Assembly (NCBI GenBank): GCA_018261955.1
Contig: JAGTRK010000001.1
Coordinates: 62,001-126,000, forward strand
Origin: Burkholderiaceae bacterium
GTDB taxonomy: Bacteria > Pseudomonadota > Gammaproteobacteria > Burkholderiales > Burkholderiaceae
Direction: 5' to 3'
Length of the DNA: 64,000 bases
In this document: piece by piece, positions 36,428 through 46,249 of the stretch
How the letters are laid out: each line of letters opens with the position of its first letter
Position numbering within the stretch: position 1 is the first letter of the stretch
The notes under the pieces: model-generated
Told to the model about the DNA's origin: nothing
The model's input: the letters and a program-made list of their open reading frames with translations, nothing else
Database searches by the model: none
Position numbers and translations under genes: made by a program

Positions 36428-37957
36428 TCACTCACTCTGATGTCGCTCTTGCCGACTTTGCCCATGTTTGGCTTTTTGCGTTCGGGTTTGCACGGTGAGT
36501 CCTTTGTCCATCCACGGCAGTTTGCCCTGCACGCCGCTGGCGATGTAGTCTGCGGTGATGGCGGCACGGATGTGTTCGGTGTGCTCAGGATTGCGGGCGG
36601 TGAGCCAATTCGCCACTTCGATGTAGAGTTGCTCCAACGCGATGCTGTGGCTGCGTTGCCATTGGGCTTTGAGGTGTTGGGTCAAATCGTAAAATCGTTC
36701 ATACGGTTGATTGGAAACAATCATCGGCAGGGTTTGCGTAAATCGTCCCGAGTTGGCGATGTGATCCCAATATTTGGCAAAGAGTTTAAAGTTCGCCAAT
36801 TCTTCCGCGCTCACACCGATGTTCTCTAAAATTTCATACGGCGGCGCATCCGCGTAGCGCATGGCAAAATCTTCGGTGTGGCGCGTAATCGGTGTGCCGC
36901 GCAAACGCTTTAAAATCCCCAGTTGAATTTCATGCGCACCCCAAGTGTACAGCTCGTTAAACCCTTGCGCAAAACTTTCCATCGTTTCGCTTGGCAAACC
37001 CGCGATTAAATCCACGTGTAGATGCGCGTGACTCTCATTGCGTAGCCATTCAACGTTTTCACGCGCTTTGGTCAGATTCGTTTTGCGCGAGATGTGTTTT
37101 TGCACGGTTGTGTTGAGGGTTTGGATGCCGATTTCAAATTGCAAAGTCCCTGCGGGGAATTGCGTAATCGCGGTTTTCAGCAATTCGGGCAGATGGTCGG
37201 GCACGACCTCAAAGTGCACGAATACAGGGTCATCGGGATGGGCGTGGGTTTTTTCTAAATAAAAATCCAGTATTCGCCGTCCTGTTTCGGGTTTGAGGTT
37301 AAAGGTTCTGTCCACAAATTTAAAGGTGCGTGCACCGCGCTGATAGAGATTATCCATTTCAGCCAAAAAGGCATCCAATGGAAATGCCCAAGCGGTTTTA
37401 TCCAAACTCGACAAGCAAAACTCGCATTTAAACGGGCAGCCGCGCGACGCTTCGACATAGATGTTGCGTGTGGTTAAATCTTTGTCGGTGTAAAAATCGT
37501 AAGGCAACTTTAAATCTGCAAGTTTGGCTTGTTCACCGATGTGCACTTTCATCAAAGGTTTTGGCCCGTGGATAATCTGCGCCAATAATTTCGGTAAAGT
37601 CAACTCGCCCCAACCCGTGATAACGTAATCAGTGAGTTGGCAAATCGCTTGTTCGTCATACTCATACGAGACTTCTGGCCCGCCGACAATCAAGACCACG
37701 TCAGGCGCGGCGGCGCGAATCGCTTGCATCAGCGCGAGGGTCTCGTTGACGTTCCAAATATACACCCCAAAGCCAATCACGCGCGGCGACTGAGCCAGCA
37801 GTTCATCGCGCATTTTGTTCACATCTGATTTGATGGTGTATTCGATGAGTTGGGTGTGTGATTCAAACTCGCCCAAGTTCGCCATCAAATAGCGCAAACC
37901 AAGCGAAGCGTGGGAGTAGCGGGCATTCAGGGTGGACAAGATAATCATGTCGCGCAT
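36428..37957 (-). CDS. B12-binding-domain radical SAM protein (DUF4080-type)
   Basis: 509 residues. The N-terminal cobalamin-binding-like Rossmann domain (about 1-140) starts 'IILSTLNARYSHASLGLRYL' and has 'VIGFGVYIWNVNETLALMQAI' and 'VVLIVGGPEVSYEY'. The radical SAM CxxxCxxC motif is at Cys174, Cys178 and Cys181 (CPFKCEFC). The C-terminal part matches the DUF4080 pattern ('EIQLGILKRLRGTPI'). It probably catalyses an unknown methyl transfer or rearrangement with SAM and perhaps cobalamin. It lies about 100 bp downstream of the nrdAB-yfaE operon on the same strand. Confidence 0.85.
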   Translation of the reverse strand: MRDMIILSTLNARYSHASLGLRYLMANLGEFESHTQLIEYTIKSDVNKMRDELLAQSPRVIGFGVYIWNVNETLALMQAIRAAAPDVVLIVGGPEVSYEYDEQAICQLTDYVITGWGELTLPKLLAQIIHGPKPLMKVHIGEQAKLADLKLPYDFYTDKDLTTRNIYVEASRGCPFKCEFCLSSLDKTAWAFPLDAFLAEMDNLYQRGARTFKFVDRTFNLKPETGRRILDFYLEKTHAHPDDPVFVHFEVVPDHLPELLKTAITQFPAGTLQFEIGIQTLNTTVQKHISRKTNLTKARENVEWLRNESHAHLHVDLIAGLPSETMESFAQGFNELYTWGAHEIQLGILKRLRGTPITRHTEDFAMRYADAPPYEILENIGVSAEELANFKLFAKYWDHIANSGRFTQTLPMIVSNQPYERFYDLTQHLKAQWQRSHSIALEQLYIEVANWLTARNPEHTEHIRAAITADYIASGVQGKLPWMDKGLTVQTRTQKAKHGQSRQERHQSE

Positions 37958-38023
37958 TATAAACGTTTGCGCGACAAAAAACGTGTCATGCAGTGGTCGG
38001 TAGCGGTACTTCCGAACAAGTAG

Positions 38024-38062
38024 ATTGCGGGTTACTCGAACCGATTGGTTCTCCCCCGCAAT
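38024..38062. terminator. hairpin downstream of yfaE
   Basis: ATTGCGGG (38024-38031) and CCCGCAAT (38055-38062) arms with an inner GAACC/GGTTC pair. It stands between yfaE and the radical SAM gene on the minus strand. It lacks a T-tract, so it may be a dispersed palindrome or an mRNA-stabilising hairpin rather than a true terminator. Confidence 0.45.
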
Positions 38063-38065
38063 GAC

Positions 38066-38380
38066 TCAATCCAAATCCTGCAATAAATCAGGTGCAAACA
38101 AATCATTTTGAATGCGGTCGATGGTGATGGCTTTATGACAGTCAATTTTAATGCTTTCACGCACCCGACAGCAGCACGGCAAAATCTCATCGGCGGCGGT
38201 AAACGCCAAAGGTGGCTCAGGGTAATCCACGCTGCCGACCCAAATTTTGACCCGACACGCACCGCAATAGCCGCTACGACATTGGTATTCAATCTCGTGT
38301 CCTGTGCGCTCCAATCCTTCGAGTAGGGTTTCGTCGGCGTTCAGTTCAAACACGCCGTCCGCCGTGAAAATCATCGTCAT
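38066..38380 (-). CDS. yfaE: 2Fe-2S ferredoxin-like RNR maintenance protein YfaE
   Basis: 104 residues with plant-type ferredoxin cysteines: Cys34, Cys39 and Cys42 (CRSGYCGAC) plus a later Cys in 'LPCCC' (69-71). YfaE delivers electrons to rebuild the diferric-tyrosyl cofactor of NrdB. Its ATG overlaps the nrdB stop (TAATG), so translation is coupled. That position beside nrdB supports the assignment over a generic ferredoxin. Confidence 0.9.
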   Translation of the reverse strand: MTMIFTADGVFELNADETLLEGLERTGHEIEYQCRSGYCGACRVKIWVGSVDYPEPPLAFTAADEILPCCCRVRESIKIDCHKAITIDRIQNDLFAPDLLQDLD

Positions 38381-39519
38381 TACAATTCAAATGCACTCAA
38401 ATCCTGTGTGCTCATGTCGGTGCTGATTTGTCCGACCAAGTACGAGCTGACCTCGACTTCTTGCGGCGCGACCTGTACATTGTCTGAGGACAGCCACGCA
38501 TTGATCCACGGTATCGGGTTGTGTGTGGCGTGGGGAAAGGCGGATTTCAGTCCGACCGCGCCCATGCGCAGGTGGGTGATGTATTCGATGTATTGCGCCA
38601 AGATGTCTTTGTTTAGCCCTATCATTGAGCCATCCTTGAATAGGTATTCTGCCCAGGCTTTTTCTTGCTCGGCGGCGCGTTTGAACAATTCAAAACACTC
38701 GGCCTCGCATTCTTGGGCAATCGCCACCATTTCTGGGTCGTCTTGTCCTGTGCGCATGAGGTTCAAAATATGTTGCGTGCCCGTGAGGTGCAGGGCTTCG
38801 TCCCGCGCAATCAGACGAATGATTTTGGCATTGCCTTCCATCAGCTCGCGCTCGGCAAAGGCAAATGAGCAGGCAAAACTGACATAAAAACGAATCGCCT
38901 CCAGTACGTTCACACTCATCAAACACAGATACAAACGTTTTTTCAACATGTGTAAATTGACCGCCACCGATGTGCCATTGACTTCATAAACGCCCTCGCC
39001 AAACATTTGATAAATTTGGGTCGCGTGAATCAAATCATCGTAGTACACCGAGATTTCCTGCGCGCGCTCAATGATGTGCTGGTTGCGCACGATGTCGTCA
39101 AACACCACCGCAGGCTCGTTGACAATATTGCGAATGATGTGGGTGTAGGAGCGCGAATGCAGGGTCTCGGAGAACGACCAGGTTTCTATCCATGTTTCCA
39201 ATTCGGGAATGGACACGATGGGCAGCAAGGCGATGTTTGGACTGCGCCCTTGAATCGAGTCAAGCAGACTTTGATATTTGAGGTTACTGATGAAGATGTG
39301 CTTTTCGTGCTCAGGCAGGGCTTGGTAGTCGGCGCGGTCTTGCGAAATATCGACTTCCTCGGGTCGCCAAAAAAACGACAATTGCTTTTCAATCAGTTTT
39401 TCAAAAATCGGATGTTTTTGTTGGTCATAGCGCGCGACATTGACGTTTTGACCAAAAAACATCGGCTCTGCCATTTGGTTATTCGGAGTTTGGCAAAAAG
39501 TGCTGTAGGTTGAACTCAT
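38380..39519 (-). CDS. nrdB: ribonucleoside-diphosphate reductase subunit beta (class Ia)
   Basis: 379 residues, the R2 subunit with the diiron-tyrosyl radical. It has a ferritin-like helical bundle with iron ligands in '[10 protein letters not shown]', '[16 protein letters not shown]' and '[14 protein letters not shown]'. It forms an aerobic reductase with NrdA. The C-terminal '[10 protein letters not shown]' carries the hydrophobic tail that docks onto NrdA. It follows nrdA after about 24 bp on the same strand, under the cobalamin riboswitch at 41.9 kb. Confidence 0.95.
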   Translation of the reverse strand: MSSTYSTFCQTPNNQMAEPMFFGQNVNVARYDQQKHPIFEKLIEKQLSFFWRPEEVDISQDRADYQALPEHEKHIFISNLKYQSLLDSIQGRSPNIALLPIVSIPELETWIETWSFSETLHSRSYTHIIRNIVNEPAVVFDDIVRNQHIIERAQEISVYYDDLIHATQIYQMFGEGVYEVNGTSVAVNLHMLKKRLYLCLMSVNVLEAIRFYVSFACSFAFAERELMEGNAKIIRLIARDEALHLTGTQHILNLMRTGQDDPEMVAIAQECEAECFELFKRAAEQEKAWAEYLFKDGSMIGLNKDILAQYIEYITHLRMGAVGLKSAFPHATHNPIPWINAWLSSDNVQVAPQEVEVSSYLVGQISTDMSTQDLSAFEL

Positions 39520-39543
39520 GATTGTCCTTGAACGTTATATGAC

Positions 39544-41817
39544 TTAGATTTTGCATGCACCCGACGCGCAGTCGTCCTCAGCCGCATCGACTTGCGCATC
39601 GTCCGCACCATCGCGGGTGTTGTGGTAGTACAGGGTTTTGAGCCCGTATTTGTACGCCGTGAGCAAATCTGTCAAAAGTTGTTTCATCGGCACGCGCCCA
39701 TCGGCAAAGCGTTGCGGATCATAGTTGGTATTGGCTGAAATCGATTGATCCACGAATTTTTGCATCACGCCCACGAGTTTTAAATAACCATTGTTGTTCG
39801 GCATTTGCCACAGCAATTCATATTGGTTTTTCAGTTGTTCGTATTCGGGCACGACTTGTTTGAGCACCCCGTCTTTTGAGGATTTGACCGTGACCAAACC
39901 GCGCGGCGGCTCGATGCCATTGGTCGCGTTGGCAATTTGGCTGGAGGTTTCAGACGGCATGAGCGCGGTCAGCGTGCTGTTGCGCAAACCATGCGTCAGG
40001 ATGTCCGCACGCAGGCTTTCCCAATCGCAGTGCAAAGGCTCGGTGCAAATGCCATCCATGTCTTTTTTATAGGTGTCAATTGGCAAAATCCCTTGCGCAT
40101 AGGTGGTCTCGTCAAAGCCTGTACATGTGCCGAGTTCACGCGCGAGTTGATTGGACGCACGCAGCAGATGGTATTGCAACGCCTCGAATGTGCGGTGGGT
40201 CAATGCCAGCGCGGAATCGTCTGAATAGCGCACGCCGTTTTTCGCCAAATAATACGCATAGTTAATCACGCCCACGCCCAAGGCGCGGCGGCGCATGGTG
40301 CTGTGGTAGGCCGCTTTGACGGGGTAGTCTTGGTAATCGAGCAAAGCGTCCAAAGCGCGCACCAATAAATCGGCCAAATCGGCTAATTCGGATAAATCTT
40401 CGATGGCACCGAGATTCACTGCTGACAAAGTACACAAAGCAATTTCGCCGTTTTCATCATTGATGTCGTTCAAAGGTTTTGTCGGTAAAGAAATTTCCAA
40501 ACACAGGTTGGATTGGCGCACGGGCGCAAGCGCGGGATTGAACGGACTGTGCGTATTGCAGTGATCCACGTTTTGGATATAAATGCGCCCTGTGTTGGCG
40601 CGCTCTTGCATCATCAAACCAAATAATTCCAATGCTGAAATTGATTTTTTGCGGATCGAGTCATCGGCTTCGTACTGCGCGTACAGTTGTTCAAAACGCG
40701 CTGGGTCGGCAAAAAACGCTTCGTACAAATCGGGTACATCGTGTGGCGAAAACAGTGTGATGTCTTGATTTTGAATCAAACGCTGGTACATGGTCTTATT
40801 CAATTGCACACCATAGTCCATGTGGCGCACGCGGTTCTCTTCCACGCCACGGTTGTTTTTGAGCACCAATAAGGACTCGACTTCCAAATGCCACAAAGGA
40901 TAAAACACCGTCGCTGCGCCGCCGCGCACGCCGCCTTGTGAGCAGCATTTGACTGCAGTTTGAAAGTGTTTGTAAAAAGGAATGCAACCCGTGTGCTGCG
41001 CTTCGCCATTGCGAATCGGGCTACCGATGGCACGAATCCGCCCCGCATTGATGCCAATGCCTGCGCGTTGCGAGACGTATTTGACAATCGCACTCGATGT
41101 GGCGTTAATCGAATCCAAACTGTCGCCACATTCAATCAGAACGCACGAACTGAATTGACGCGAGGGCGTGCGCACGCCCGACATGATGGGCGTGGGCAAA
41201 GAAATTTTAAAGGTTGAAACCGCATGATAAAAGCGCAATACATAACTCAAGCGCGTGGCTGCAGGGTAGTGGGCAAACAAACACATTGCCACCAGCATGT
41301 ACAAAAACTGCGGACTTTCAAAGACTTTTTTCGTCACACGGTCTTGCACCAAATATTTGCCTTCGAGTTGCTTGACTGCGGCGTAGGCAAACTGCAAATC
41401 GCGCTCGTGTACCAGTGCTTGGTTTAATTGCTCAAACTCATCAGGCGTGTAATCGCGCAGCAAATGCGCATCGTACCTGCCCTGTTCGGTCAAGCGTGTG
41501 ACATGGTCGAACAAATGCGGCGGTTCGTATTGACCAAAAGCGATTTTACGCAGATGAAAAATCGCCAAACGCGCTGCCAAGTATTGGTAATCGGGAAACT
41601 CAAGGCTGATTAAATCGGCCGCCGCTTTGATCAGGGTCGAATGGATGTCGGCAGTGCGGATGCCATCATAAAATTGTATGCGTGCTTTGAGTTCGACTTG
41701 CGAGACCGACACATTTAAATCCTGTGCCGCCCACGTGATGACACGGTGGATTTTTTCTAAGTCGATGGGTTCTTGGCGACCGTCTCGTTTGGTCACAAGG
41801 ATGCTGGGGGTGTTCAT
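39544..41817 (-). CDS. nrdA: ribonucleoside-diphosphate reductase subunit alpha (class Ia)
   Basis: 757 residues. Reduces ribonucleotides to deoxyribonucleotides. The N-terminal ATP-cone (about 5-90: 'VTKRDGRQEPIDLEKIHRVI') gives overall activity control. The catalytic barrel includes 'SSCVLIECGDSLDSI' and 'NLCLEISLPT' with an active-site Cys. The C-terminus ends CASGACKI, the mobile redox cysteine pair of class Ia enzymes. A Shine-Dalgarno AAAGG lies 9 bases before the ATG, inside a hairpin of the riboswitch platform. Confidence 0.96.
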   Translation of the reverse strand: MNTPSILVTKRDGRQEPIDLEKIHRVITWAAQDLNVSVSQVELKARIQFYDGIRTADIHSTLIKAAADLISLEFPDYQYLAARLAIFHLRKIAFGQYEPPHLFDHVTRLTEQGRYDAHLLRDYTPDEFEQLNQALVHERDLQFAYAAVKQLEGKYLVQDRVTKKVFESPQFLYMLVAMCLFAHYPAATRLSYVLRFYHAVSTFKISLPTPIMSGVRTPSRQFSSCVLIECGDSLDSINATSSAIVKYVSQRAGIGINAGRIRAIGSPIRNGEAQHTGCIPFYKHFQTAVKCCSQGGVRGGAATVFYPLWHLEVESLLVLKNNRGVEENRVRHMDYGVQLNKTMYQRLIQNQDITLFSPHDVPDLYEAFFADPARFEQLYAQYEADDSIRKKSISALELFGLMMQERANTGRIYIQNVDHCNTHSPFNPALAPVRQSNLCLEISLPTKPLNDINDENGEIALCTLSAVNLGAIEDLSELADLADLLVRALDALLDYQDYPVKAAYHSTMRRRALGVGVINYAYYLAKNGVRYSDDSALALTHRTFEALQYHLLRASNQLARELGTCTGFDETTYAQGILPIDTYKKDMDGICTEPLHCDWESLRADILTHGLRNSTLTALMPSETSSQIANATNGIEPPRGLVTVKSSKDGVLKQVVPEYEQLKNQYELLWQMPNNNGYLKLVGVMQKFVDQSISANTNYDPQRFADGRVPMKQLLTDLLTAYKYGLKTLYYHNTRDGADDAQVDAAEDDCASGACKI

Positions 41818-41940
41818 GAGCGTGAACCTTTATAAAAAATAAAGGCGTGTCATATCGCAGTCAAATTGCTCGCAAAAATTGCCAGAACACCACTGAGGGA
41901 TATGTGCACGCCTTTGGGTCGAAGGCTTGCACAAAGACAT
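41818..41940 (-). promoter_or_regulatory. riboswitch expression platform controlling nrdA translation
   Basis: Three segments pair in mutually exclusive ways on the minus-strand RNA. Segment B (AAAGGCGTGCACA, 41915-41903) can pair with A (TGTGCAAGCCTT, 41933-41922; 11 bp, one mismatch) or with C (CACGCCTTT, 41849-41841; 9 bp perfect). If free, C extends into CCTTTAT and pairs with ATAAAGG (41833-41827), hiding the AAAGG ribosome site of nrdA. So A-B pairing gives OFF and B-C pairing gives ON. This is a paper fold, not a measurement. Confidence 0.65.
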
Positions 41941-41945
41941 CACGA

Positions 41946-42025
41946 GTAGGTATCTGACTGAGCATTGGTATGGTTCAATGCCTCACAGTTGCGCCACAGT
42001 CCATGACTTTCACATGGTTCCCTAC
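41946..42025 (-). promoter_or_regulatory. cobalamin riboswitch aptamer
   Basis: Minus-strand RNA about 200 bases upstream of nrdA matches the B12-element core in order: GTAGGGAACC, then GTGAAAGTC inside a CCATG/CATGG stem, GGCGCAACTGTGA (the B12 box CGCAACTGT), a GCATTG/CAATGC hairpin, and GTCAGATACC. The outer GTAGG and CCTAC close the junction. An unpaired U/A tract precedes it. Confidence 0.85.
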
Positions 42026-42246
42026 AAAAAAAACAATTCGCATGTCGATGTGTTGGGCGACATCATAACAGATAACCACAAAGGATAACCGTTTGAGAAA
42101 TGAATTATTTCAAGTTCACAGGGTTGGTTAAATGCAAACCACCAAGCCAATGAATGGCTTGGTGAAATTTTTGTGTAACTTTACTTTTAGGAATTTTGAC
42201 GATTTTTAAGCCTTGAAAATCAAAGACTTAAAATCGCCCAAATGCC

Positions 42247-42304
42247 TTAAGGAAATACGGAACAACCTAAACCAGACGGTGGAGGTTATTCCGTGTTTCC
42301 TTAA
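42247..42304. repeat. large near-perfect hairpin downstream of metE
   Basis: Two 22-bp arms (42247-42268 and 42283-42304) differ at two positions and are separated by 14 bases. It starts about 30 bp after the metE stop on the minus strand, so it may be the metE terminator, although no T-tract follows. A separate perfect 10-bp-arm hairpin lies at 42140-42164. No gene is supported between 41818 and 42335 apart from the riboswitch leader. Confidence 0.6.
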
Positions 42305-42335
42305 TGTTGTTATGCCAAGGTTTCTTGAGGGTGGT

Positions 42336-44648
42336 TTAATAGTTAATGGTTGCCTTGTCATCGGTACATAGATGTTTTTGGCGTAAAACATGCGCCGCCT
42401 GAACCATGTGTGTGAGCGAAGGCAAAACCTCTTGCCAACGACGGGTTTTCAAACCGCAGTCTGGATTAACCCACAGCCGTTCAGCGGGGATGTGTTCTTC
42501 GGCTTTTTGCATCAAAGCAACCATTTGTTCACAATTGGGGATATTGGGCGAGTGAATGTCATAAGTACCTGGTCCAATTTCGTTGGGGTATTTGAAGCGT
42601 TGGAAGACCGACAGTAGTGCCATGTCCGAACGTGCGGTTTCAATGGTAATGACATCAGCATCCATCATGGCAATGGCTCCCATAATGTCGTTGAATGACG
42701 AGTAGCACATGTGCGTATGGATTTGTGTGTCATCACGAACACCGTTGGCAGTGATGCAAAACGCTGCAATTGCCCAATCCAAATAAGCCTGCCATTGTGA
42801 CTGACGCAAGGGCAAACCCTCGCGCAATGCTGCCTCATCAATTTGGATGATGGAGATTCCTGCCTGTTCTAAATCCAGCACCTCTTGGCGAATAGCCAAT
42901 GCCAATTGTTGGCAGGTCACTGCACGTGGTTGGTCATCGCGGACGAATGACCAATTGAGTATGGTAACTGGTCCTGTCAACATGCCTTTCATCGGTTTGT
43001 TGGTTAGGGATTGAGCATAGCTTATCCAGTCTATGGTCATGGGGTGTGGGCGACTCACATCACCAAACAAAATGGGCGGTTTGACGCAACGTGACCCGTA
43101 GGATTGTACCCATCCGAATTGACTGAACACAAAACCATTCAGTTGCTCACCAAAATACTCCACCATGTCGTTGCGTTCTGCTTCCCCGTGTACCAGCACA
43201 TCCAAACCCAAGCGTTCTTGCTCTTGCACACAGTACTGGATTTCTTGGCGCATGAGGTTGTGGTAGGTTGCTTGATTCATGGTTCCCTGTTTGAACTGTT
43301 TGCGTGCTGCACGAATGGCGGCGGTTTGTGGAAAAGAACCGATGGTTGTGGTGGGAAATAGGGGTAAATTCAGTTTTTTTCTTTGTACCATGGCGCGGTG
43401 TGCGTAAGTATGTTGGCGTTGAGCCATGGTGGGTTTAATATTTGCCACGGCTGTTTTAACCGATGGATTGTGTACACGTGGCGAGTTTTGGCGAGCATCT
43501 ATGGCACTGCTGTTAAGAATCAGTTGTTTTTGTACTCGAGTGCGTCCAAAGTTCAGGGCATCAGCGAGGGTTTGTAATTCCTCAATTTTTTGTAAAGCAA
43601 AAGCCAACCATGAGCGAATTTCAGTGTCCATCAGCGTTTCCGTACTCACGTCAACAGGGACATGTAAGAGCGAGCATGAGGGCGCAAGCCACAACCGATC
43701 ACGTAGGCTTGCATACACGGGCTCTAACCATGCCAAAGTATGGTGTAAATCGGTTTTCCAAATATTGCGCCCGCTGATGACCCCTAAAGACAATATGTTG
43801 GTAGCAGGCAGTTGCTCGATCAGCGTGGGTATTTCCTCTCGTGATTGAGTGACATCGATGTGCAAACCAGCGATGGGCAATGAGCATACCCATGGTAAAT
43901 TATCACCCAGTTGTCCAAAATAAGTGGTGAGCATCAGTTTAACCGCACAATCCTTCAGTGCGTTGTATGCCGTTGAAAAAGCTTGTTGCCATTCATTATT
44001 TAATTCAGTCACCAAAATGGGTTCGTCCATTTGTACCCATTCCACTCCTTGGTGGGCGAGTTCGCACAACAGTTCGTGATACACAGGTAAAAGTCGTGGC
44101 AATAGTTTAAGGCGATCCGCCCCATCCTTACTTTTACCCAAATACAGATAAGTCACGGGACCAATCAAGACGGGCTTGGCATGGATATTGCGTCTGCGTG
44201 CTTCTTTTAATTGCGTCAATAGGCGTGTTGCATTCAGTTGAAAATCGGTGTCTTGATTAAATTCTGGCACAATGTAATGGTAATTGGTGTCAAACCACTT
44301 GGTCATATCACTGGCGGCAACGCAGCCGCAGGCATCTTGATGAGCGATGGATTGACCGCGTGCCGTTCGAAAATAATGATCCAACTCATCGCCACCATGC
44401 GCACGAGCGCGGGTTGGGATATTGCCCAGTGTGACACTCATATCCAACACTTGGTCATACAGCGAAAAATCACCCACAGGAACCCAGTCCAAAATGGATT
44501 GCGCGTGCCAATGACGTTCACGCAATTGTGCGGCGGTGTTGTTCAAATCATTTGCCGTCGTTTCACCACGCCAAAACTGTTCCAATGCAAATTTCAATTC
44601 TCGCTGTGCGCCAATGCGCGGAAATCCTAAATTGTGTGTCGTAACCAT
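42336..44648 (-). CDS. metE: cobalamin-independent methionine synthase
   Basis: 770 residues from ATG 44648 (AAGGGGA ribosome site), the family's usual length; the frame stays open upstream without one. It transfers a methyl group from 5-methyl-THF-triglutamate to homocysteine without B12. The N-terminal half starts '[19 protein letters not shown]'. The catalytic C-terminal half has '[15 protein letters not shown]', '[18 protein letters not shown]', the zinc ligands in '[12 protein letters not shown]' and 'NPDCGLKTR'. It is divergent from metR with a 103-bp gap. It may be chosen when B12 is scarce, like the nearby nrdAB operon. Confidence 0.95.
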   Translation of the reverse strand: MVTTHNLGFPRIGAQRELKFALEQFWRGETTANDLNNTAAQLRERHWHAQSILDWVPVGDFSLYDQVLDMSVTLGNIPTRARAHGGDELDHYFRTARGQSIAHQDACGCVAASDMTKWFDTNYHYIVPEFNQDTDFQLNATRLLTQLKEARRRNIHAKPVLIGPVTYLYLGKSKDGADRLKLLPRLLPVYHELLCELAHQGVEWVQMDEPILVTELNNEWQQAFSTAYNALKDCAVKLMLTTYFGQLGDNLPWVCSLPIAGLHIDVTQSREEIPTLIEQLPATNILSLGVISGRNIWKTDLHHTLAWLEPVYASLRDRLWLAPSCSLLHVPVDVSTETLMDTEIRSWLAFALQKIEELQTLADALNFGRTRVQKQLILNSSAIDARQNSPRVHNPSVKTAVANIKPTMAQRQHTYAHRAMVQRKKLNLPLFPTTTIGSFPQTAAIRAARKQFKQGTMNQATYHNLMRQEIQYCVQEQERLGLDVLVHGEAERNDMVEYFGEQLNGFVFSQFGWVQSYGSRCVKPPILFGDVSRPHPMTIDWISYAQSLTNKPMKGMLTGPVTILNWSFVRDDQPRAVTCQQLALAIRQEVLDLEQAGISIIQIDEAALREGLPLRQSQWQAYLDWAIAAFCITANGVRDDTQIHTHMCYSSFNDIMGAIAMMDADVITIETARSDMALLSVFQRFKYPNEIGPGTYDIHSPNIPNCEQMVALMQKAEEHIPAERLWVNPDCGLKTRRWQEVLPSLTHMVQAAHVLRQKHLCTDDKATINY

Positions 44649-44701
44649 ATCATCCCCTTGTTGGTGGTGTAAAAAAGCGTTATTGTACGGACATAAACCA
44701 A

Positions 44702-44724
44702 TGAAATATAATGATGTTATTTCA
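44702..44724. promoter_or_regulatory. candidate MetR operator between metE and metR
   Basis: TGAAATA and TATTTCA arms separated by nine bases, in the 103-bp space between the divergent metE and metR starts. A TGAA-n5-ATCA half match to the MetR consensus (TGAA-n5-TTCA) overlaps it. MetR uses homocysteine as coactivator in relatives. Confidence 0.55.
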
Positions 44725-44751
44725 CAAACCAATTAATAAAATTCATCAATT

Positions 44752-45633
44752 ATGATAGAACGCATCCATTTAGAAATTCTCCGATCCACGCAACAGTGTG
44801 GTTCTTTGACTGCTGCAGCACAGCAATTGTGCTTGACTCAATCGGCCTTGAGCCATTCTATGAGGAAGTTAGAGCATCAGTTGGGTGCGGTATTTTGGCA
44901 AAAGGAGGGACGTGGCTTGCGTCTGACCCGCAGTGGTCAATACCTATTGAGCGTTGCTGAGCGACTGTTGCCGCAACTTGAACACGCTGAACAGCGAGTG
45001 CGTCAATATGCACAAGGACAGCGCGGTATCTTACGCATTGGTATGGAGTGCCATCCTTGTTATCGCTGGTTGCTCAAGGTGGTTGCACCTTATTTAACCG
45101 ATTGGCCAGATGTGGATGTGGATGTCAAACAACAGTTTCAATTCGGTGCTGTTGGTGCGCTATTTAATTATGAAATAGATGTATTGGTAACACCTGACCC
45201 ATTGAATAAAACAGGTTTATTGTTCAAGCCTGTGTTCGATTATGAACAGGTTTTGGTGGTGGCAAAAAATCACCCACTGGCAAATCAGGGATATGTGCGA
45301 GCAGAACAACTGTCTGATCAGGTGCTGATTACCCACCCAGTTGAACACGAGCGTTTGGATGTTTATCAGCAATTTTTAATGCCTGCAAAATGCACGCCCA
45401 AAATTCATAAGACCATCGAATCAACCGATATTTTGTTACAAATGGTGGCCAATGGGCGTGGTGTAGCGGCTTTGCCTCGTTGGTTGGTCAATGAATATGC
45501 AGAAAAAATTCCGTTGACTTCTGTCTCTTTGGGTGAAAAAGGCATACACAAACAAATTTTTTTGGGCATTCGTTTGGCAGATGAGCCGTTGGATTTTGTG
45601 CGTGCTTTTTTTGATTGTGCTCAAACTGTGTGA
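44752..45633 (+). CDS. metR: LysR-type methionine regulator MetR
   Basis: 293 residues. An N-terminal HTH begins 'RIHLEILRSTQQCGSLTAAAQQLCLTQSALSHSMRKLEHQLG'. The effector domain has 'GILRIGMECHPCYRWLLKVVAPYL', which closely matches MetR members (the 'ECH.C..WL' motif). Probably activates metE with homocysteine as effector. It is divergently placed to metE, which is the classical arrangement. Its end is close to the convergent AsnC-type gene, only about 6 bp away. Confidence 0.92.
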   Translation: MIERIHLEILRSTQQCGSLTAAAQQLCLTQSALSHSMRKLEHQLGAVFWQKEGRGLRLTRSGQYLLSVAERLLPQLEHAEQRVRQYAQGQRGILRIGMECHPCYRWLLKVVAPYLTDWPDVDVDVKQQFQFGAVGALFNYEIDVLVTPDPLNKTGLLFKPVFDYEQVLVVAKNHPLANQGYVRAEQLSDQVLITHPVEHERLDVYQQFLMPAKCTPKIHKTIESTDILLQMVANGRGVAALPRWLVNEYAEKIPLTSVSLGEKGIHKQIFLGIRLADEPLDFVRAFFDCAQTV

Positions 45634-45639
45634 TGGGGT

Positions 45640-46134
45640 TTATCCCACGCCTAAATCTTTGACGGCCTGCATGACGATGTAGGTCGAGGTGTGGCGCACG
45701 TAGGGCAGCCCCGAAATGCGCTCGGCAAGGATGTAGCGGTAATTGTTCATATCGCGGCTGCGCACCTTGAGCAAATAATCGAAGTTGGAGGCGACCATGT
45801 GGCATTCTTCGATTTCGGGGATTTGCTGCGCGGCTTGGTTGAATTCGCGCAAAGCCGCCGCGCTGGTGTTGTTCAAAGTCACTTGTACAAAGGCCAAGTT
45901 CTCGCCGACAAGTTTGCCATTGTCCACAATCGCTGAGTAGTAGCGAATGATGCCATCGTGCTGCAAACGCTCGACGCGCGCCTGTGTGGCGGTCGGCGAT
46001 AAGCCGATTTTTTCAGCCAAACGCGTATTTGGGATGCGCGCATCGGTGCGCAGAATCTCGATAATTTGTTCATCGATTTTATCGATGTTGTTGAGTGGGG
46101 TGTTGGTTTGACTGTTTTGAGTGATTTTTTGCAT
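45640..46134 (-). CDS. Lrp/AsnC-family transcriptional regulator, probably of putA
   Basis: 164 residues from ATG 46134, with TTGGAGC upstream; an ATG at 46158 is less likely. The HTH 'KIDEQIIEILRTDARIPNTRLAEKIGLSPTATQARVERLQ' is followed by the RAM ligand-binding domain 'LAFVQVTLN...EIEECHMVASNFDYLLKVRSRDMNNYRYIL'. It is divergent from putA, and the PutA here has no DNA-binding domain of its own. A proline-responsive activator or repressor of putA, like PutR in alphaproteobacteria, is therefore likely (inference). Confidence 0.88.
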   Translation of the reverse strand: MQKITQNSQTNTPLNNIDKIDEQIIEILRTDARIPNTRLAEKIGLSPTATQARVERLQHDGIIRYYSAIVDNGKLVGENLAFVQVTLNNTSAAALREFNQAAQQIPEIEECHMVASNFDYLLKVRSRDMNNYRYILAERISGLPYVRHTSTYIVMQAVKDLGVG

Positions 46135-46168
46135 GATATGCTCCAATATTTCATTCAATCATATATGA

Positions 46169-46200
46169 ATTCACTATTGGTTTTTAATATTTTAGTGAAT
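46169..46200. promoter_or_regulatory. candidate AsnC-type operator upstream of putA
   Basis: ATTCACTA (46169-46176) and TAGTGAAT (46193-46200) form an inverted pair with 16 bases between, in the AT-rich gap between the divergent AsnC-type regulator and putA. The spacing suits an Lrp-type dimer or octamer. Confidence 0.45.
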
Positions 46201-46249
46201 ATGTGGTTTAAAAACCCATACACTTTGCTCATTCACACAGGAGCCAGAT

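Noticed and set aside
42206-42391. A 61-codon minus frame downstream of metE
   Set aside because: It consists mostly of the 22-bp-arm hairpin and overlaps the end of metE.
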